Assembly (NCBI GenBank): GCA_015501585.1
Contig: JADNRY010000330.1
Location: 1-64,000, forward strand
From: Rhodocollybia butyracea
Lineage: Eukaryota > Basidiomycota > Agaricomycetes > Agaricales > Omphalotaceae
DNA: 64,000 nucleotides
Direction: 5' to 3'
Positions within the stretch are counted from its first letter, which is position 1, and each line of letters begins with the position of its first letter. Under the pieces are notes generated by a model that saw nothing but the letters and a program-made list of their open reading frames with translations, was not told the origin of the DNA and did no database searches. Position numbers and translations under genes: made by a program. Below, piece by piece: positions 1-10,713 of this stretch.

Positions 1-705
1 ATAAATTATTTTCATTATGTAAATTGCACCGGTTCACCACTGTTGGTTAATGAAGACTCCTAGACTCTTAGATGGCTCTGAGATGGCTCTGAGATGGTGG
101 TTCAAGACTACTATTAGATCATTATCAAGGGTTGTAGTTACACATCATTTGTATATATGTGTTTGTTCACAGCCTCGATTGAGCAGCCCAGGATAAATAT
201 CCAACAACCACCGGTTACCACCAGTTTTGATCAGTTATGCAAATTCTTCAATTTCCAAGAACTGCAAACCGCACCAGATGCAAACCACTGCACCGGTGCA
301 ACCTTTATTTACCCTCACCGCGGTTCAGTGCAGTGCGGTTGTCGGTTATCCAACGGTTTGTGCACCGCACTTTAAAACTCTACTACTAAAATAGCTTTAG
401 TGAGAATGAACATGTATAATATACCTGATTGTAGATGTACAAGCACATGGCAATGGATCTTTTGAATGTTTGACTCCCTAAGAGAAACATAATACGCACA
501 TAATCACACTCCAAGGGTATCAAATTTCACTCTGAATATTGCATGGCCTTTGGCAGGAACGACAAAGGTGCAGTTATAAGCAAAGCTGGCAGTCAATCCC
601 AGTTGTATGACCCACTCCCCATTGATGCCTCGTAAATGTATAAAGGCCAGAAACGGTGTCTATGCTAGACAGAATCCAGTGCCAGGAGCTGAATTAAGAT
701 TCAGC
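1..705. other. Non-coding stretch, no gene seen
   Basis: AT-rich sequence with scattered short echoes of ACCGGT/CACCGG motifs between about 180 and 370 but no convincing coding sequence. I see no recognisable protein, RNA gene or transposon end here. Confidence 0.5.
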
Positions 706-881
706 TGATTTGGTAAAGCCTTTTAAAAGGCAGCCAATGGGTGTCATGGGAGCCTTTGAAAAGGCCAGTGATGGCGCTTTGACCTCCCCAATTAAGAAGC
801 CCTGCTCCTCATAGGGAGAATCATAAATGCTCTATATTATAGGAGAAGGGACTTGGGTCAATCACGGCTATCTATTCCAAG

Positions 882-1262
882 ATGATGCATACAAAGATGA
901 AGGAGCTGATCTCCATTGAAGATCATGTCAAGTCTATTCGCCAGTACAGGAATCTTCTCGAATCTCTTGGCAAACCAATTTCATCAAAGCTGATCATTGC
1001 TTGTATTCTCACCTCTTTGCCAAAGACGTATAAGCCTGTTATCACAGCACTTGATGGTGACCCCCTCAACAGTAACGTTAAACATGTTACTGCTCGCCTG
1101 CAGAATTTTGATCCAAATGACAATGATGATGAAGATACACCAATCAATAGTGCCCATGCACTTGAAGTGTGCTCCAGGAATCCATATTGCAAATGGCCGG
1201 TTAGTGAAATTACCTGTTTTCACTGCCAATCTCAAGAACAAGGCATTTTGAGGAAAAACTGA
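882..1262 (+). pseudogene. Copia-type gag (UBN2) fragment
   Basis: The 126-residue reading frame resembles the UBN2 / gag-polypeptide domain of LTR copia polyproteins: a helical segment with a YRNLLESLGKPIS-like stretch, an ILTSLPKTYKPVITAL-like stretch and a trailing partial zinc knuckle (CFHCQ). The knuckle is damaged: the two leading cysteines are present but the histidine position is lost. No protease, integrase or reverse transcriptase follows, so this is a remnant. The conserved LP..Y motif supports the family assignment; the exact clade cannot be judged. Confidence 0.7.
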
Positions 1263-1312
1263 CACCCCCCTTTGCCCCCCTATCAGTCACCTCTACCTAT
1301 TGGCACCGTCTT

Positions 1313-1458
1313 CCTAACCCTAACCCTAGCCATTGACCCGGAACCAAAGCCCTAACACTAAATCCTAACCCTAACCCCTAACCAAAACCTAACCTTAAAA
1401 CAGCAGGGGCAAGCCCCTGCACCCCAAATATATTCTCAACCCTAGCCCTAACCCCTAA
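1313..1458. repeat. Degenerate telomere-like CCCTAA tract
   Basis: Repeated CCCTAA and close variants (CCCTAG, CCTAAC, CCCCTAA) run from 1313 to about 1397 and again at 1438-1458. TTAGGG is the usual basidiomycete telomere unit, so this is an interstitial telomere-like sequence, already decayed. It is not at a window end and is flanked by transposon remnants. Confidence 0.65.
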
Positions 1459-1817
1459 CTCGCCAGTTTTGGCACTGTTTTGGACAGCTGTCTAATGTTA
1501 GGGGTTGCCCAAGTAATGAGAGCTGCCCAAAACAGTGCTTAGTAAGTCTTTTGTAACTTCCGTATTTGGGGTGGTCAAAGCGTCATTGCTGGCCTTTTCA
1601 AAGGCCCTCATGACACCTATCATGATTCTTTTAAAAGGCCATACAGCATCTGGTGTAAGATTTGAGTCTGGAAATCAGACCAAATGTAGCGGATACAGAT
1701 TGTCTCTAAGTTGTTTATGACAATGTCCAGAACGATCTCCAATGTGGAGGTCAATGTGTTCATGGTTCTTACAGATATGATGAGCTCTTTTAGTGAAGCA
1801 ATGTCTGTCCTTGCTAA

Positions 1818-3141
1818 AACAGGGGGGGATTGTCAAGTTGAGCTTCCCAAAGTGACTTATTGCAAACTCACCAGAAGGTTCCAGACTGTTCTTGAGAAAT
1901 CTGTAAATGGCAAGTATAGTTTGAGCCAGCTGGTATTGGACACTGGGTAACACTCAAAGCACTGTCCTGTGAGTTTCACTACCAGTACACCAGTATATTA
2001 CCTCCAAAAAAGGGATAGAAATATAATATATTTTCCCCTGAATTTTAGCATTTTTTTCCAGTGAAAAAGATTGAATATTGCCCCAGAATAGGCGTAGGAA
2101 AATAAGTACTTTTTCGGCGGCTATTTCGCCCGAAATAGGGCGCTAAATATGCCATCAATTTTGTCTGATTTATTGGTAATTTTTCGGCATCAATCTCTTT
2201 CATATTTCTTTAGACAAAGAAAATCTATTTCAATGGCAATATGTTAACTATGTCAGCTGCAAAAAGAAACAGGCATTGAGCGGCGGGCTGGCCGGACCGT
2301 ACAAAGGGCTCTTTGGCCCATTCAACGGGCATTGAATGCCCATTGCTTTTCGCGGCCGAAATAGTTAACATATTACAGTTGAAATATATTTTCTATTGCC
2401 ACTCATATTTCCGATGAAATATCAAAGAGATTACACAGGAAAAATATACCGAAAAATTACTAATAAATCATGCAAGATTGATGGCATATTTAGCGCCCTA
2501 TTTCGGGCGAAATAGCCGCCGAGAAAGTACTTATTTTCCCATGCCTAGTTCCGGCACAATATTCAACCTTTTTCACTGGAAAAAAATGCTAAAATTCAGG
2601 GGAAAAATATATTATACTTCTATCCCTTTTTCGGAGGTAATATACTGGTGTACTGGCAGTGTTTTGTCCTACAGTTTCTGCTCTAAGCAGGAGGTTCAGA
2701 TGGGAAATTGAACAATATACCCCTGACAGTGTCTGATGCCATGCCAGTGTAGGCCTGTGGCTTCAGAAAGATGATTGTATACATTCACCACCAGTAAATT
2801 GCCAGACCTGACTTCAATTGTAGGTCCAGGGAAGAGAGGGAAGAGGCCTTGACAATAGTTGGTGTAAAGCCCAAACCATGGTATTGAACATGACCATTGA
2901 TGGTGAATACTCTCTTTGACACACCATTCAGAGACAGGATCTCATCAGTCAGGGTGAAATTGAATACTTTGACAGTTGTAGGGTGCAAAGAGTGTCTTGA
3001 AGGAGCCAGGTGGAAGCTTGAGACTTCATGTGATGGAAATATGAGAAATTGAAGCCTTCTAATGGCCAGGTCCAGTGGTGAAGAGCGCAAAATTAGCAAA
3101 ATCAGAGTCAGGACAAGCATATATGTCCAAAACAACTCCAT
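1818..3141 (-). pseudogene. Laccase-like multicopper oxidase, 5' part, with a MITE in an intron
   Basis: Reading on the minus strand from an ATG at 3141, the protein begins with a hydrophobic leader (MELFWTYMLVLTLILLI) and reaches a FNFTLTDEILSLNGV.. segment. After a short intron it has FPGPTIEVRSG, then the type-1 copper-site motif LHWHG preceded by NHLSEATG. A second intron then holds the 1977-2661 MITE. Coding resumes with VTQCPIPAGSNYTC and EQSGTFW and stops at a GTGAGT donor near 1874. These are signature blocks of laccase/ferroxidase-type oxidases. The expected HSH and the two C-terminal cupredoxin domains are absent, so the gene is truncated. A small duplication precedes FPGP. Confidence 0.75.
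1977..2661. mobile_element. Foldback MITE with CACTA-type ends
   Basis: A 685-bp element that is nearly one long palindrome: the first about 370 bases read CACTACCAGTACACCAGTAT.. and the last are their inverted complement ending ..CCAGTG, with a roughly 80-bp GC-richer loop around 2280-2350. It is bounded by a 3-bp TTT duplication (1974-1976 and 2662-2664). A CACT[A/G] terminus plus a 3-bp target duplication fits the CACTA/EnSpm superfamily. It encodes nothing and sits inside an inferred intron of the laccase-like gene. Confidence 0.8.
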
Positions 3142-3478
3142 AGTTCTCAATAGGATGGCTTTCTAGTTTCTAGAGTCCAAAACCTTGAACACTCACTGAG
3201 TTGAGGAAGAGGACAAGAGTTCAAATTCCTTGGCCTGGTCCAATTTTGGTTCTTACGAGATTGGCACCTTGAATCACTTGGTAAGGAAACTGACTCATTA
3301 CAAGTTGTCAGAAAGCTTTACAAAAATTGTAAAATAAAATAGACAGTCCTGAATAATTTGTTGGTCAAGTGGCGCTGTACCTAATGTATGATTACTGCTC
3401 TCAATAATACATAGAATGTTGTACAAGTTATATAGATTTTATTCCCTTGTGCCGCCATGGCCAATCATGGCTTGCAGC

Positions 3479-4178
3479 TAGGGTTTGAAGGTCCAATTCA
3501 ATGAACTGTGTAAAACCAATGAATTGCACTGAACTGAACCACAAAATGAACTGATGATGGATGGACCGGTCCATGGTTTAAACCTGGTCCAATTCATGGT
3601 TCATCAAAATCTCAGTCTAAACCAGCACAGCCACATAGCAAATATAATTTAGATAAATGAGTATATTTTCTTCAACTTTTATCCATAAAATTTATATTTT
3701 CTAATGGTCTCAAAAAATAAAACCTAATACAAGGCTGGGCCTGGAAAGACTACTCATAACCTGTTAAACAGTGCCATGCAACAAGTCTGAGAGCCAGTCC
3801 TGATACAATGCACTACCCATGGTCTGTTTTAACAGGCAACCAATGACTGCCAAACCTGGAAAGCATTTCTGAATGGCAACAGAGCAGTGTAAAGCAGCCT
3901 GGAGCATAGATACTTGAATGTTTTATAATAGTTTCTTATGTTGTTTCACTCATTACATATCATGCATGTACAGTTTAAATCAGTTTAAACCAGTCTGCAC
4001 CAGTTTAAATTTGCACTGATTTAAACTGCATGAACCATGATGAATTGGACCAGTGCACCAGTGCAATCAGTGCAGGTCTATGATTCATACAGATTTAGGT
4101 ATTTTATGGACTGGTCCAATTCATGATTCATTGGATTTTTGGTAAATAAACTGAATTGGATTGGACCTTCAAACCCTA
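3479..4178. mobile_element. hAT-type MITE, 700 bp, 8-bp target duplication
   Basis: Terminal inverted repeats begin TAGGGTTTGAAGGTCCAAT and are mirrored at the right end (..ATTGGACCTTCAAACCCTA). Both ends are followed by the identical 8-bp flank CTTGCAGC (3471-3478 and 4179-4186). An 8-bp duplication and a TAGGG start are typical of hAT elements. The interior is AT-rich and repeats CAGTTTAAAC / CACTGATTTAAACTG motifs around 3970-4030. It has no coding capacity. Confidence 0.88.
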
Positions 4179-4417
4179 CTTGCAGCAAGATATAGTTTTC
4201 CGGTTTGCTGTATTTTGCTGATTTTTGTGACTAAATACTGTATGTACACCATTCATAATAACCAGTTCCTATAATAGCTAATGGCAGGATGATTCTGCTG
4301 CTATGATTGAACTGTCAGGAAAAAGTACTCCATTTCGTACAGCGGTAGTCACAGGCTGCAACGGGAAGATCTCTAATCCTCATCATCCACTCCCTGCTTC
4401 CAAGAAAAATCTTGGCA

Positions 4418-5030
4418 ATGGGCACCTACTCTGGAAACTGCCATTGTGGGCTGGTTAAATTTACTATAAAGCTGCTAGGGTCTATCTACGAATAAAACAT
4501 TACAAGCTGTAACTGTTTGTCCTCTCCAACTTTTATCCTGTCTCACTCATTTTTTTTCACTCTGTTTCTCTGACAGGCTCTTGGTGTGCTCGGCAGGCAG
4601 GCCTATTTGTTTACTTCCCAGAGAAAGAAGCAAAATACTTTTCTGGGGAAGGCAACCGAAAGGTGTGAAGTGCCAAGTCAAATGCAGATTGATTTATGGC
4701 CTGCTCAAACAATGTACAATCTAGAGTTATCACGCTACCCCACACATCCCTTTGAACACAAGTTTTGTCCCAATGCAGGAGCTATCTGGGTTGGCAGACT
4801 ATCAAGCTGCAACCTCCTTACCTTGTTGGCTTCAAAGGAATCAATGTAAGTATAGCTAGGTCTCAACAACAGCTACAGTCAGTTGGAAAATGGCTGATGA
4901 ACTCAAAATCACTTAGGTTTGAATGTTGAATGACATTGATATCTCGAAAGTAAAGCTGTGACTAGTGGATGGTAGAACACAATCTTGTGGATATGAAATG
5001 GGAAAGTGGTATGAAGAAAAAGAAGAATGA
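4418..5030 (+). pseudogene. GFA/CENP-V family protein, decayed copy 1
   Basis: From the ATG at 4418 the protein reads TYSGNCHCGLVKFTIKL, the zinc-binding N-terminal CxCG motif of glutathione-dependent formaldehyde-activating (GFA) domain proteins. An in-frame stop follows after SIYE, then NITSCNC. After an intron with a TTTCTCTGACAG acceptor, fragments of a YFPEKEAKYFSGEG-like strand and HPFEHKFCPN.G are spread over different frames, and the C-terminus KWYEEKEE ends at 5030. Stops and frameshifts make it a pseudogene. It is tandem to the better kept copy at 5356. Confidence 0.7.
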
Positions 5031-5355
5031 GTTTGATTTTTTGACTGTGACGTGTTTGCCCTTGGAGGTAACTGTTCACTTGGAATCTAGACATCTGTTT
5101 TCAGTGAAGTTTCCTGTGGGTCAACACAAGTAATTATCTGACAAGTACGATGACTCACAATAAATTTCTTTAGAAGTTTTCAGTGTGACAATTGAACAGG
5201 TAAAGTCCTTCTCAGCTAATCAGAATATGTTTATTTCGTAGAACTGTGGCAACTATAATAGCTGAGTAGGATTGGACTGGGAAAAACTCTGTTTCATACA
5301 GAAGCAGGCTGTAACATATCTGATTCTCATCATCTTATCCCGCAAAATTTTGGCA

Positions 5356-6323
5356 ATGAACACCTACTCTGGAAACTGCCATTGTGGGCTGGTTAAGTTT
5401 ACCATAGTGCTACAAGGGTCTATCTACAAGCAAGATGTTACAAGCTGCAATTGTTTGTCCTCTTCATTTCAGTCAACTTGGCTTGTGGGCTAAGGATGGA
5501 CACAAGTCCGGATCCCGGTAAACCCGGACCCGCTGCACAGGTACCTGCACCCAAAAAAAGGTGACCTGTGACCTGACCCGGACCCGTGGGAAACGGGCAC
5601 CTGGATCCGGCGGATCTGGGTCATACAGGTCTACCTGCAGGTACCTGGCATTATTTGTACTTACAATGTACATATATAGTACATTACAAGGTCTGCAAAT
5701 CCCCAAGGGGTGACCTGTGACCTGACCCGGACCCGTGGGAACAGGTACCTGGATCCGGCGGATCCGGGTCAGACGGGTATTCCCACGGGTCAAACCCGCG
5801 AGTCACCTGTAAAGATCTGGATTTGTGTCCATCTTTATTGTGGGCTCACCCTTTCTTTGGTCTGATTCTCTGACAGGTTCTTGGTGTACTCGGCACAGAT
5901 CCCTACTTCTTTACTTCCAAAAGAAGGAGACGAGATATTTTTCTGGGGAAGGTGACCTCAAGGTGTGAAGCTTGGCAAACACTCAATCAATTGGAACTTA
6001 ATATACATCAAGAGTTATTGCACCACCTTCAAGTCTACTCATGCTCATGAGCACAGGTTTTGTCCTCAATGTGGGAGTTATATAGGTTGGCAAAGTATCA
6101 AATCTGCTGCCTTGCCTCCTCAGGAAGGCACTGAAGGAATCAATGTAAAGTCCTGTTTCCTCACCAACAATGGCTCAAGAATCAAGAACTTTCTGTTTTT
6201 ATATAGGTCCAAATGTTGAATAATGTTGATATTTTGAGATTGAGACTGAAACCTCTGGATGGCCCTACAAAATTTGGTGGAGAGTACAAAATGGGAAAGT
6301 GGTATGAAGAAAAGGAAGACTGA
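5356..6323 (+). pseudogene. GFA/CENP-V family protein, copy 2, with MITE in intron
   Basis: Same family as the copy at 4418. It has NTYSGNCHCGLVKFTIVL and DVTSCNC, then an intron that contains a 347-bp hAT MITE (5491-5837). After the CTGACAG acceptor near 5876 come remnants of the Y..FWGEGDLK strand and the second zinc motif HEHRFCPQCGS, then EGTEGINVK. A further exon, preceded by ATAG at about 6207, reads VQMLNNVDILRLRLKPLDG and ends KWYEEKED at 6323. The middle part needs frame changes (a TGA after the DLKV region), so it is probably decayed although both zinc motifs survive. Confidence 0.68.
5491..5837. mobile_element. hAT-type MITE, 347 bp, inside a GFA gene intron
   Basis: The ends are inverted repeats TAAGGATGGACACAAGTCC and its mirror ending GTGTCCATCTTTA. 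The element is bounded by a perfect 8-bp duplication TTGTGGGC (5483-5490 and 5838-5845). Inside, a GC-rich module beginning GTGACCTGTGACCTGACCC occurs twice (from 5561 and from 5710), separated by an AT-rich spacer. No coding capacity. Confidence 0.87.
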
Positions 6324-7286
6324 GGTTGGAAATTGTTTTGCACTTCGCCTGTGTTTAGGTATACCACCAATGAAACTGAAAGAACACAAAACACCCTTGT
6401 ACTAGACCTATATTGGATGGCATCAAAAATTGGTCAATGTTCATGAGAATTGGTTAACCATTACTGCCAGCACTTTTCATTGAGCAGGATGATTGGCTTG
6501 AATGTAGGGAAAATGTGATTATAAGGAGAACCAAAATTGAAACTTGGTGCAGAGGATAAAGTACTTAGTTGTAGCAAACAATCTTGGCCTCATCCTGAGG
6601 ATAAAGTGGTCATGAAAGGTAAGGAGCAAGAGCGCTTACACTGTGGTTAGTTCATGTTTATTTGCTTAAGCTAGTAATGCATAACTTAAGGAAAGGGGCT
6701 TCAGCAACACTGCTGCAGCTGCAATAGTAGCAGTTTAACCCCCGACTCAACTAAGGCATGTGCAGATAGTACAAAGATGACTTGGGCAACCTTTGTTTGT
6801 TCCCTTGATGGTGAAACAAATGAATGTATGCCACTGCCTGCATGGGCATTATTTGGGTATTTACATGTAGGTATGCAAAAGGTGCTATAAAACAAACTTA
6901 CAAAAACACTACTGCACCTAACCAGACTATCAATATGTAAGGGAGCAAGGGCGGGTTGTCAGAGATTCCCCAAGGGAAAGTCTTGTAATATTGGATGTAC
7001 GCACATGACTGCTCCAGGTTCAAGACTGTAGCACTAACATGGGTAACTAAGCTTAGACAACTCTTAGAACTAAGTCGAGAGAAGCCTAGTTGGTGTTGGG
7101 ATTAATAATCAATCCTGACACCCTGATGGAATGTTGTATGTCATGTGCAAATATCCCATCCCAAATCTATAAGGCAGTATGTAAGTCCAAAGAGGCAATA
7201 TGTAGGTCCGAAGATATAGATGTTGGGACAATATGGGTGTTGCACCTCTGACAGTACTTCAGAGATCTTCCATTAGCTGTAACCAT
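6324..7286. other. Non-coding stretch, nothing recognised
   Basis: AT-rich DNA with no convincing reading frame. TGTTGGGATTAATAATCAAT at about 7095 is LTR-like in composition, but I could not find its partner. Confidence 0.4.
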
Positions 7287-7360
7287 GGCCAGATAGCTCA
7301 GTTGGTTAGAGCATCTTGGGATTTCACCAGAAGGTCCTGGGTTCAATCCCCAGTCTGGAC
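7287..7360 (+). tRNA. tRNA-like sequence (pseudo-tRNA or SINE head)
   Basis: The 74 nt fold as a near cloverleaf: acceptor GGCCAGA pairs with TCTGGAC with one mismatch, the D arm is GCTC..GAGC, and the T arm is a perfect CTGGG-TTCAATC-CCCAG. Internal polymerase III A and B boxes (TAGCTCAGTTGG, GGTTCAATCCC) are intact. The anticodon arm is irregular, with an 8-nt loop GGATTTCA and a T-C mismatch. That suggests a pseudogene or the head of a tRNA-derived SINE. If the loop is read leniently the anticodon would be TTC (Glu). Confidence 0.4.
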
Positions 7361-9228
7361 ACTTTGTCAGTCATTATAACTTTAACAGTTGGGTGTATGA
7401 GTGTACAAAGGAAACCAGATGTGTATGTCCAAATCAATTAACCAAAACCAAAACCAATACAACGAAACTAAGATTCTCCTAGGCAAACTCTGGCTCTAGC
7501 TAGAATAGTAATCTCGAGGTTTGTCAACAACCCTAGGCAAACTCTGGCACTAGCTGCTGTGACACCGTAAAGTCCTTGACCAAACTCTGGGTCAAGCTAC
7601 AATACTGTGAGTGAACTTAATCACTAGGAACTTGTACCACAATCTTAGTGGCTCATCTAACTTTGTGAAGAAGTCAACTAAGGAACCATCACTCTGGAGC
7701 CAAATAATCCCTTACTAGAAACCGTCCCCTCTAAGGAAGTGACTATATTTGAGTTGATCTAGAGTTCGAGGGAACTCTACACACCTAAATTTAATCAAGA
7801 TATAAATAGGCTTTGCGAAGCACGTGAAGTTAAATCACTTTCTAAAGATCACCAAGTCAGGAGGCGTCACGCTACTGATCCTGTGGGGATGTTCTACGGA
7901 GCACTGGTCTTAGCAGTCAAGTCGAGGGCAAGAAACTTGTCTTATTGAATAAATATGTCTGGCTTATATTCTGAGTAGAGAGAGTTTAATACAAAAAATA
8001 GATGAAACAGATATGGAGAGAGACAGAAAGAGAGTGGAACAGAGGAATCAGGCTCAGAAAGGAAACTCCAGCCTATATATGGTACACATGATAAAGAAAT
8101 AGTCCATTCTTGGATATATATCAGAGGTAAAACATGATTTTGTGAGGATTAACATAGTTTTAAAGTGTTTTTGATCTGAGCAAGGTTTCTCCAATTACTC
8201 CACAATTCTCCGGGGTCAGGAGTACCTTTATGCTTCATGATCACACTTGCCACCCAGTTTCCCTTGGGTGAGTTTCATTCTACTCCTCGGATAGTTCTGC
8301 CCATCCTCAGTGTAGTTAGCATTCTCTCGAGAAGGCCTGTTGTCTAGCTTTCCAACAACACCACTTATGATAGTCTTGAGCAACTGTGCTGAGTATGTAA
8401 AAGTGATTCCCGATAGCCGGCTTTAACGGATAAGACCTCCTGTGTATGATTTCTAAGATCAAATGTTTCGCTTTGCCAAGGCTATCCCGGTGCGTAGCTT
8501 TCTGTGGAATCGCTAAGCATGTTTCTACTGCTCTCATGGATACAACTGGTGCCTTGAGTAGACCTCTACGGTTTCCTAGGGATTGTTCTGGTCCAATGTT
8601 ACAGACTGTAAAGTCCTCATCTTAACATAGCTCATTGGGGGTCTTAGTGCGAGGGATGCCTTCCCTCATAATTCCTTCCCTCGAGTAACGCGTTGGCTTA
8701 GTACTTATCCCGCTTTGAGATGTCCTGTACTTGTGGCCACGGAAAAAAACAGTCTGGCTTGTATGCTTATTTTTTATTTCGCTCATATTTACTACCCCCG
8801 TACATGTATTACAGGCTCCATACCTCTGCAGGAGGCTGATGTACATGAATACCACTTATGCAGCTACTCAGGATTTGGTGTGAATCCATAATTTGTCAAT
8901 AATATACATTACAAAATACATCACAAAATAATGCTGGACTGTTTTTTTCCATAAACACGAGTAGTTTAGAGAGTATACACTCTTGGGTATAACTAGATTG
9001 ACAATCTAGCATCAACATCTCCGGGCAGCCCAGGTATCCTCACTAGCTTGGCTCTAGGCTATGCTTGTGGGCATACCTTCATGGCTTGCTGAGTATTATT
9101 GTTAAGTTCTTTGCCTCAGCAACAGCTATCACACTTGGGCTCCGTATAACTCTCTTATTGCATTGTATAACGTGTACAAAATGTCAAAATGTACAGTTAC
9201 ATCCCTTAGGCCAATTTTAGGCCTAATA
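7361..9228. other. Non-coding stretch with short direct repeats
   Basis: No gene recognised. A short direct repeat (TAGGCAAACTCTGGC at about 7480 and 7534, with a related CCAAACTCTGG at 7580) suggests a decayed repeat element. The remainder shows no supported coding sequence. Confidence 0.4.
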
Positions 9229-9543
9229 GCGTAGCAATGAGCTTATGATGCCCAGTCATAATAGTAACAAAGATAGGTAATTACCATTCGAGAATTCAAT
9301 ACCCGCTTCCCACTCATTGTTCTCCTTCCGACCTTGTCGAGAGTGCAAGCGTGAAAGGAATACTCCATACTCCACTGTTATTGATTTCTGACCCTGTATC
9401 TTAAGTCTTTACCCTCAAACCCAACCCAGCACCCATCAAACAAGCACCAAACATTCTTGAATTACTTGCGCCATTTGCATTACCATGGGGTTTTACAGCC
9501 TTTGAAGGATCTGAATTCCAAATCATCGCTGATTGCACCAACT
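9229..9543. repeat. Repeat R2, left half, split by the LTR element
   Basis: This block, starting GCGTAGCAATGAGCTTATGA, matches 17547-17860 closely, including an ACCATGG[G/A]GTTTTACAGCC segment. Its continuation is found at 14507-14852, on the far side of the LTR element. The uninterrupted relative at 17547-18297 therefore approximates the empty site. Confidence 0.75.
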
Positions 9544-9809
9544 TATCATCAATGGATGATTTTGCTAACGGAGAACTTGATCTCACACCACAGGATGATG
9601 TGCAAATTTCCTGGGACCCGGGATAACACCCGCCGTTGAGTACTTCATCTATTTGTCTATTTTTTCTGTTCAACTTTTGGTTCTGACAAATTTTATCTTT
9701 TCTGTTGGCGCCTGCCATCTATGTTCTTAAATGTTTTATTTATGTTTTCAACTACTTACATGCTGGGCCTAGCATCTCCTTGCGGGCTCATAGCTTGAAG
9801 GGGGGGTAA

Positions 9810-10653
9810 TATCATGCCCTAGGCATATACAGACTGCCAACGTGTCCCGCTTACTGTTACATAACCCGCTTCCGCCGCATTTCCGGTTCCGATACACTTC
9901 CACTTTGCTTCCGTTTTACTTTTTCCTTCACTGTACACTTTCTATGATCCCGTCGATCCATTCTCCATCATTCTTACAATCATACATATGCTTTATGCTC
10001 ATCCCGCTGCTTCCGCTTATGTTCATCGTTGGCTTTCATCCCTTGTACTTCTTTTGGCTATTCTTGTCTTTTCTACTCTCAGATTATTACCTATCGCTAC
10101 TCCGGTCCTTGAGTACCCTTTATATAGTTCTGTACCATGTCAAGTACAGTAGATTGGAAATATTGCTTAACCCCTTGACTCGTGTGCTCTTGTGTGTTCC
10201 GGTTTCTCGCTTTATCTGTTTCTTTAACTCTGTTTCTTCACTCCATCGTTTTCACAACCTCTGCAATTTACTATCATCTATTTGGTTCCGCTCTGTTTGC
10301 GCCGCATCAGGTCAGCTACCGCTTGACCTTCCGCTTCCGCTCATATCGCTATCAAAGCTGCTTGCACTTAGTGGGTCCTACCCTTCGAGTCGGAAACTCA
10401 TCTACTCTTAGGCTTACTTGCCGAGTTCATTCTATCGCCTGTACGGACCTGCCGTCCCTACATTAGTCCCTTGGACAATCCCAACACGAGTCTTACATCC
10501 CATAGGCACTTCGGAACCGTTCTACACTCACATCCTTTCACATCTCAAACCAACTTTCCCAGTTCGGCTGAACAACAGAAGTACGGAGTGTATCCGCACT
10601 TTGGTTTCCAGGTTCGTAACCCGCGCTCGAAGGATTCCGCCTAGATCCTTACA
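9810..10653 (+). repeat. 5' LTR
   Basis: This 844-bp repeat is nearly identical to 13660-14503. Differences seen include TATC versus TGTC at the first bases, CACATC versus CAGATC, TTCGGC versus TTCAGC and GAGTGT versus GAGCGT near the right end. Frames inside it are rich in Phe/Leu/Ser and look non-coding. Confidence 0.88.
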
Positions 10654-10713
10654 TTATTTCCAATCTAACCCCCAACTACGGATTGTTGGGAGCAAGATAG
10701 GATACGTGAAAGG

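Larger units (their letters stand above)
706..1655. repeat. Inverted repeat pair flanking the copia gag remnant
   Basis: About 80 bp at 706-788 recur in inverted orientation at 1568-1655. Both arms carry a GGTCAAAGCG box, a CTGGCCTTTTCAAAGGC core and a second TTTTAAAAGGC box in the same order. The arms enclose the copia gag fragment and the telomere-like tract. They could be terminal inverted repeats of a degenerate DNA element of about 950 bp or a chance inverted pair of a dispersed repeat. No target duplication was found. Confidence 0.5.

Noticed and set aside
2478..2711. 77-codon frame in the MITE
   Set aside because: It lies in the palindromic arm and runs past the element end; no similarity to a transposase.
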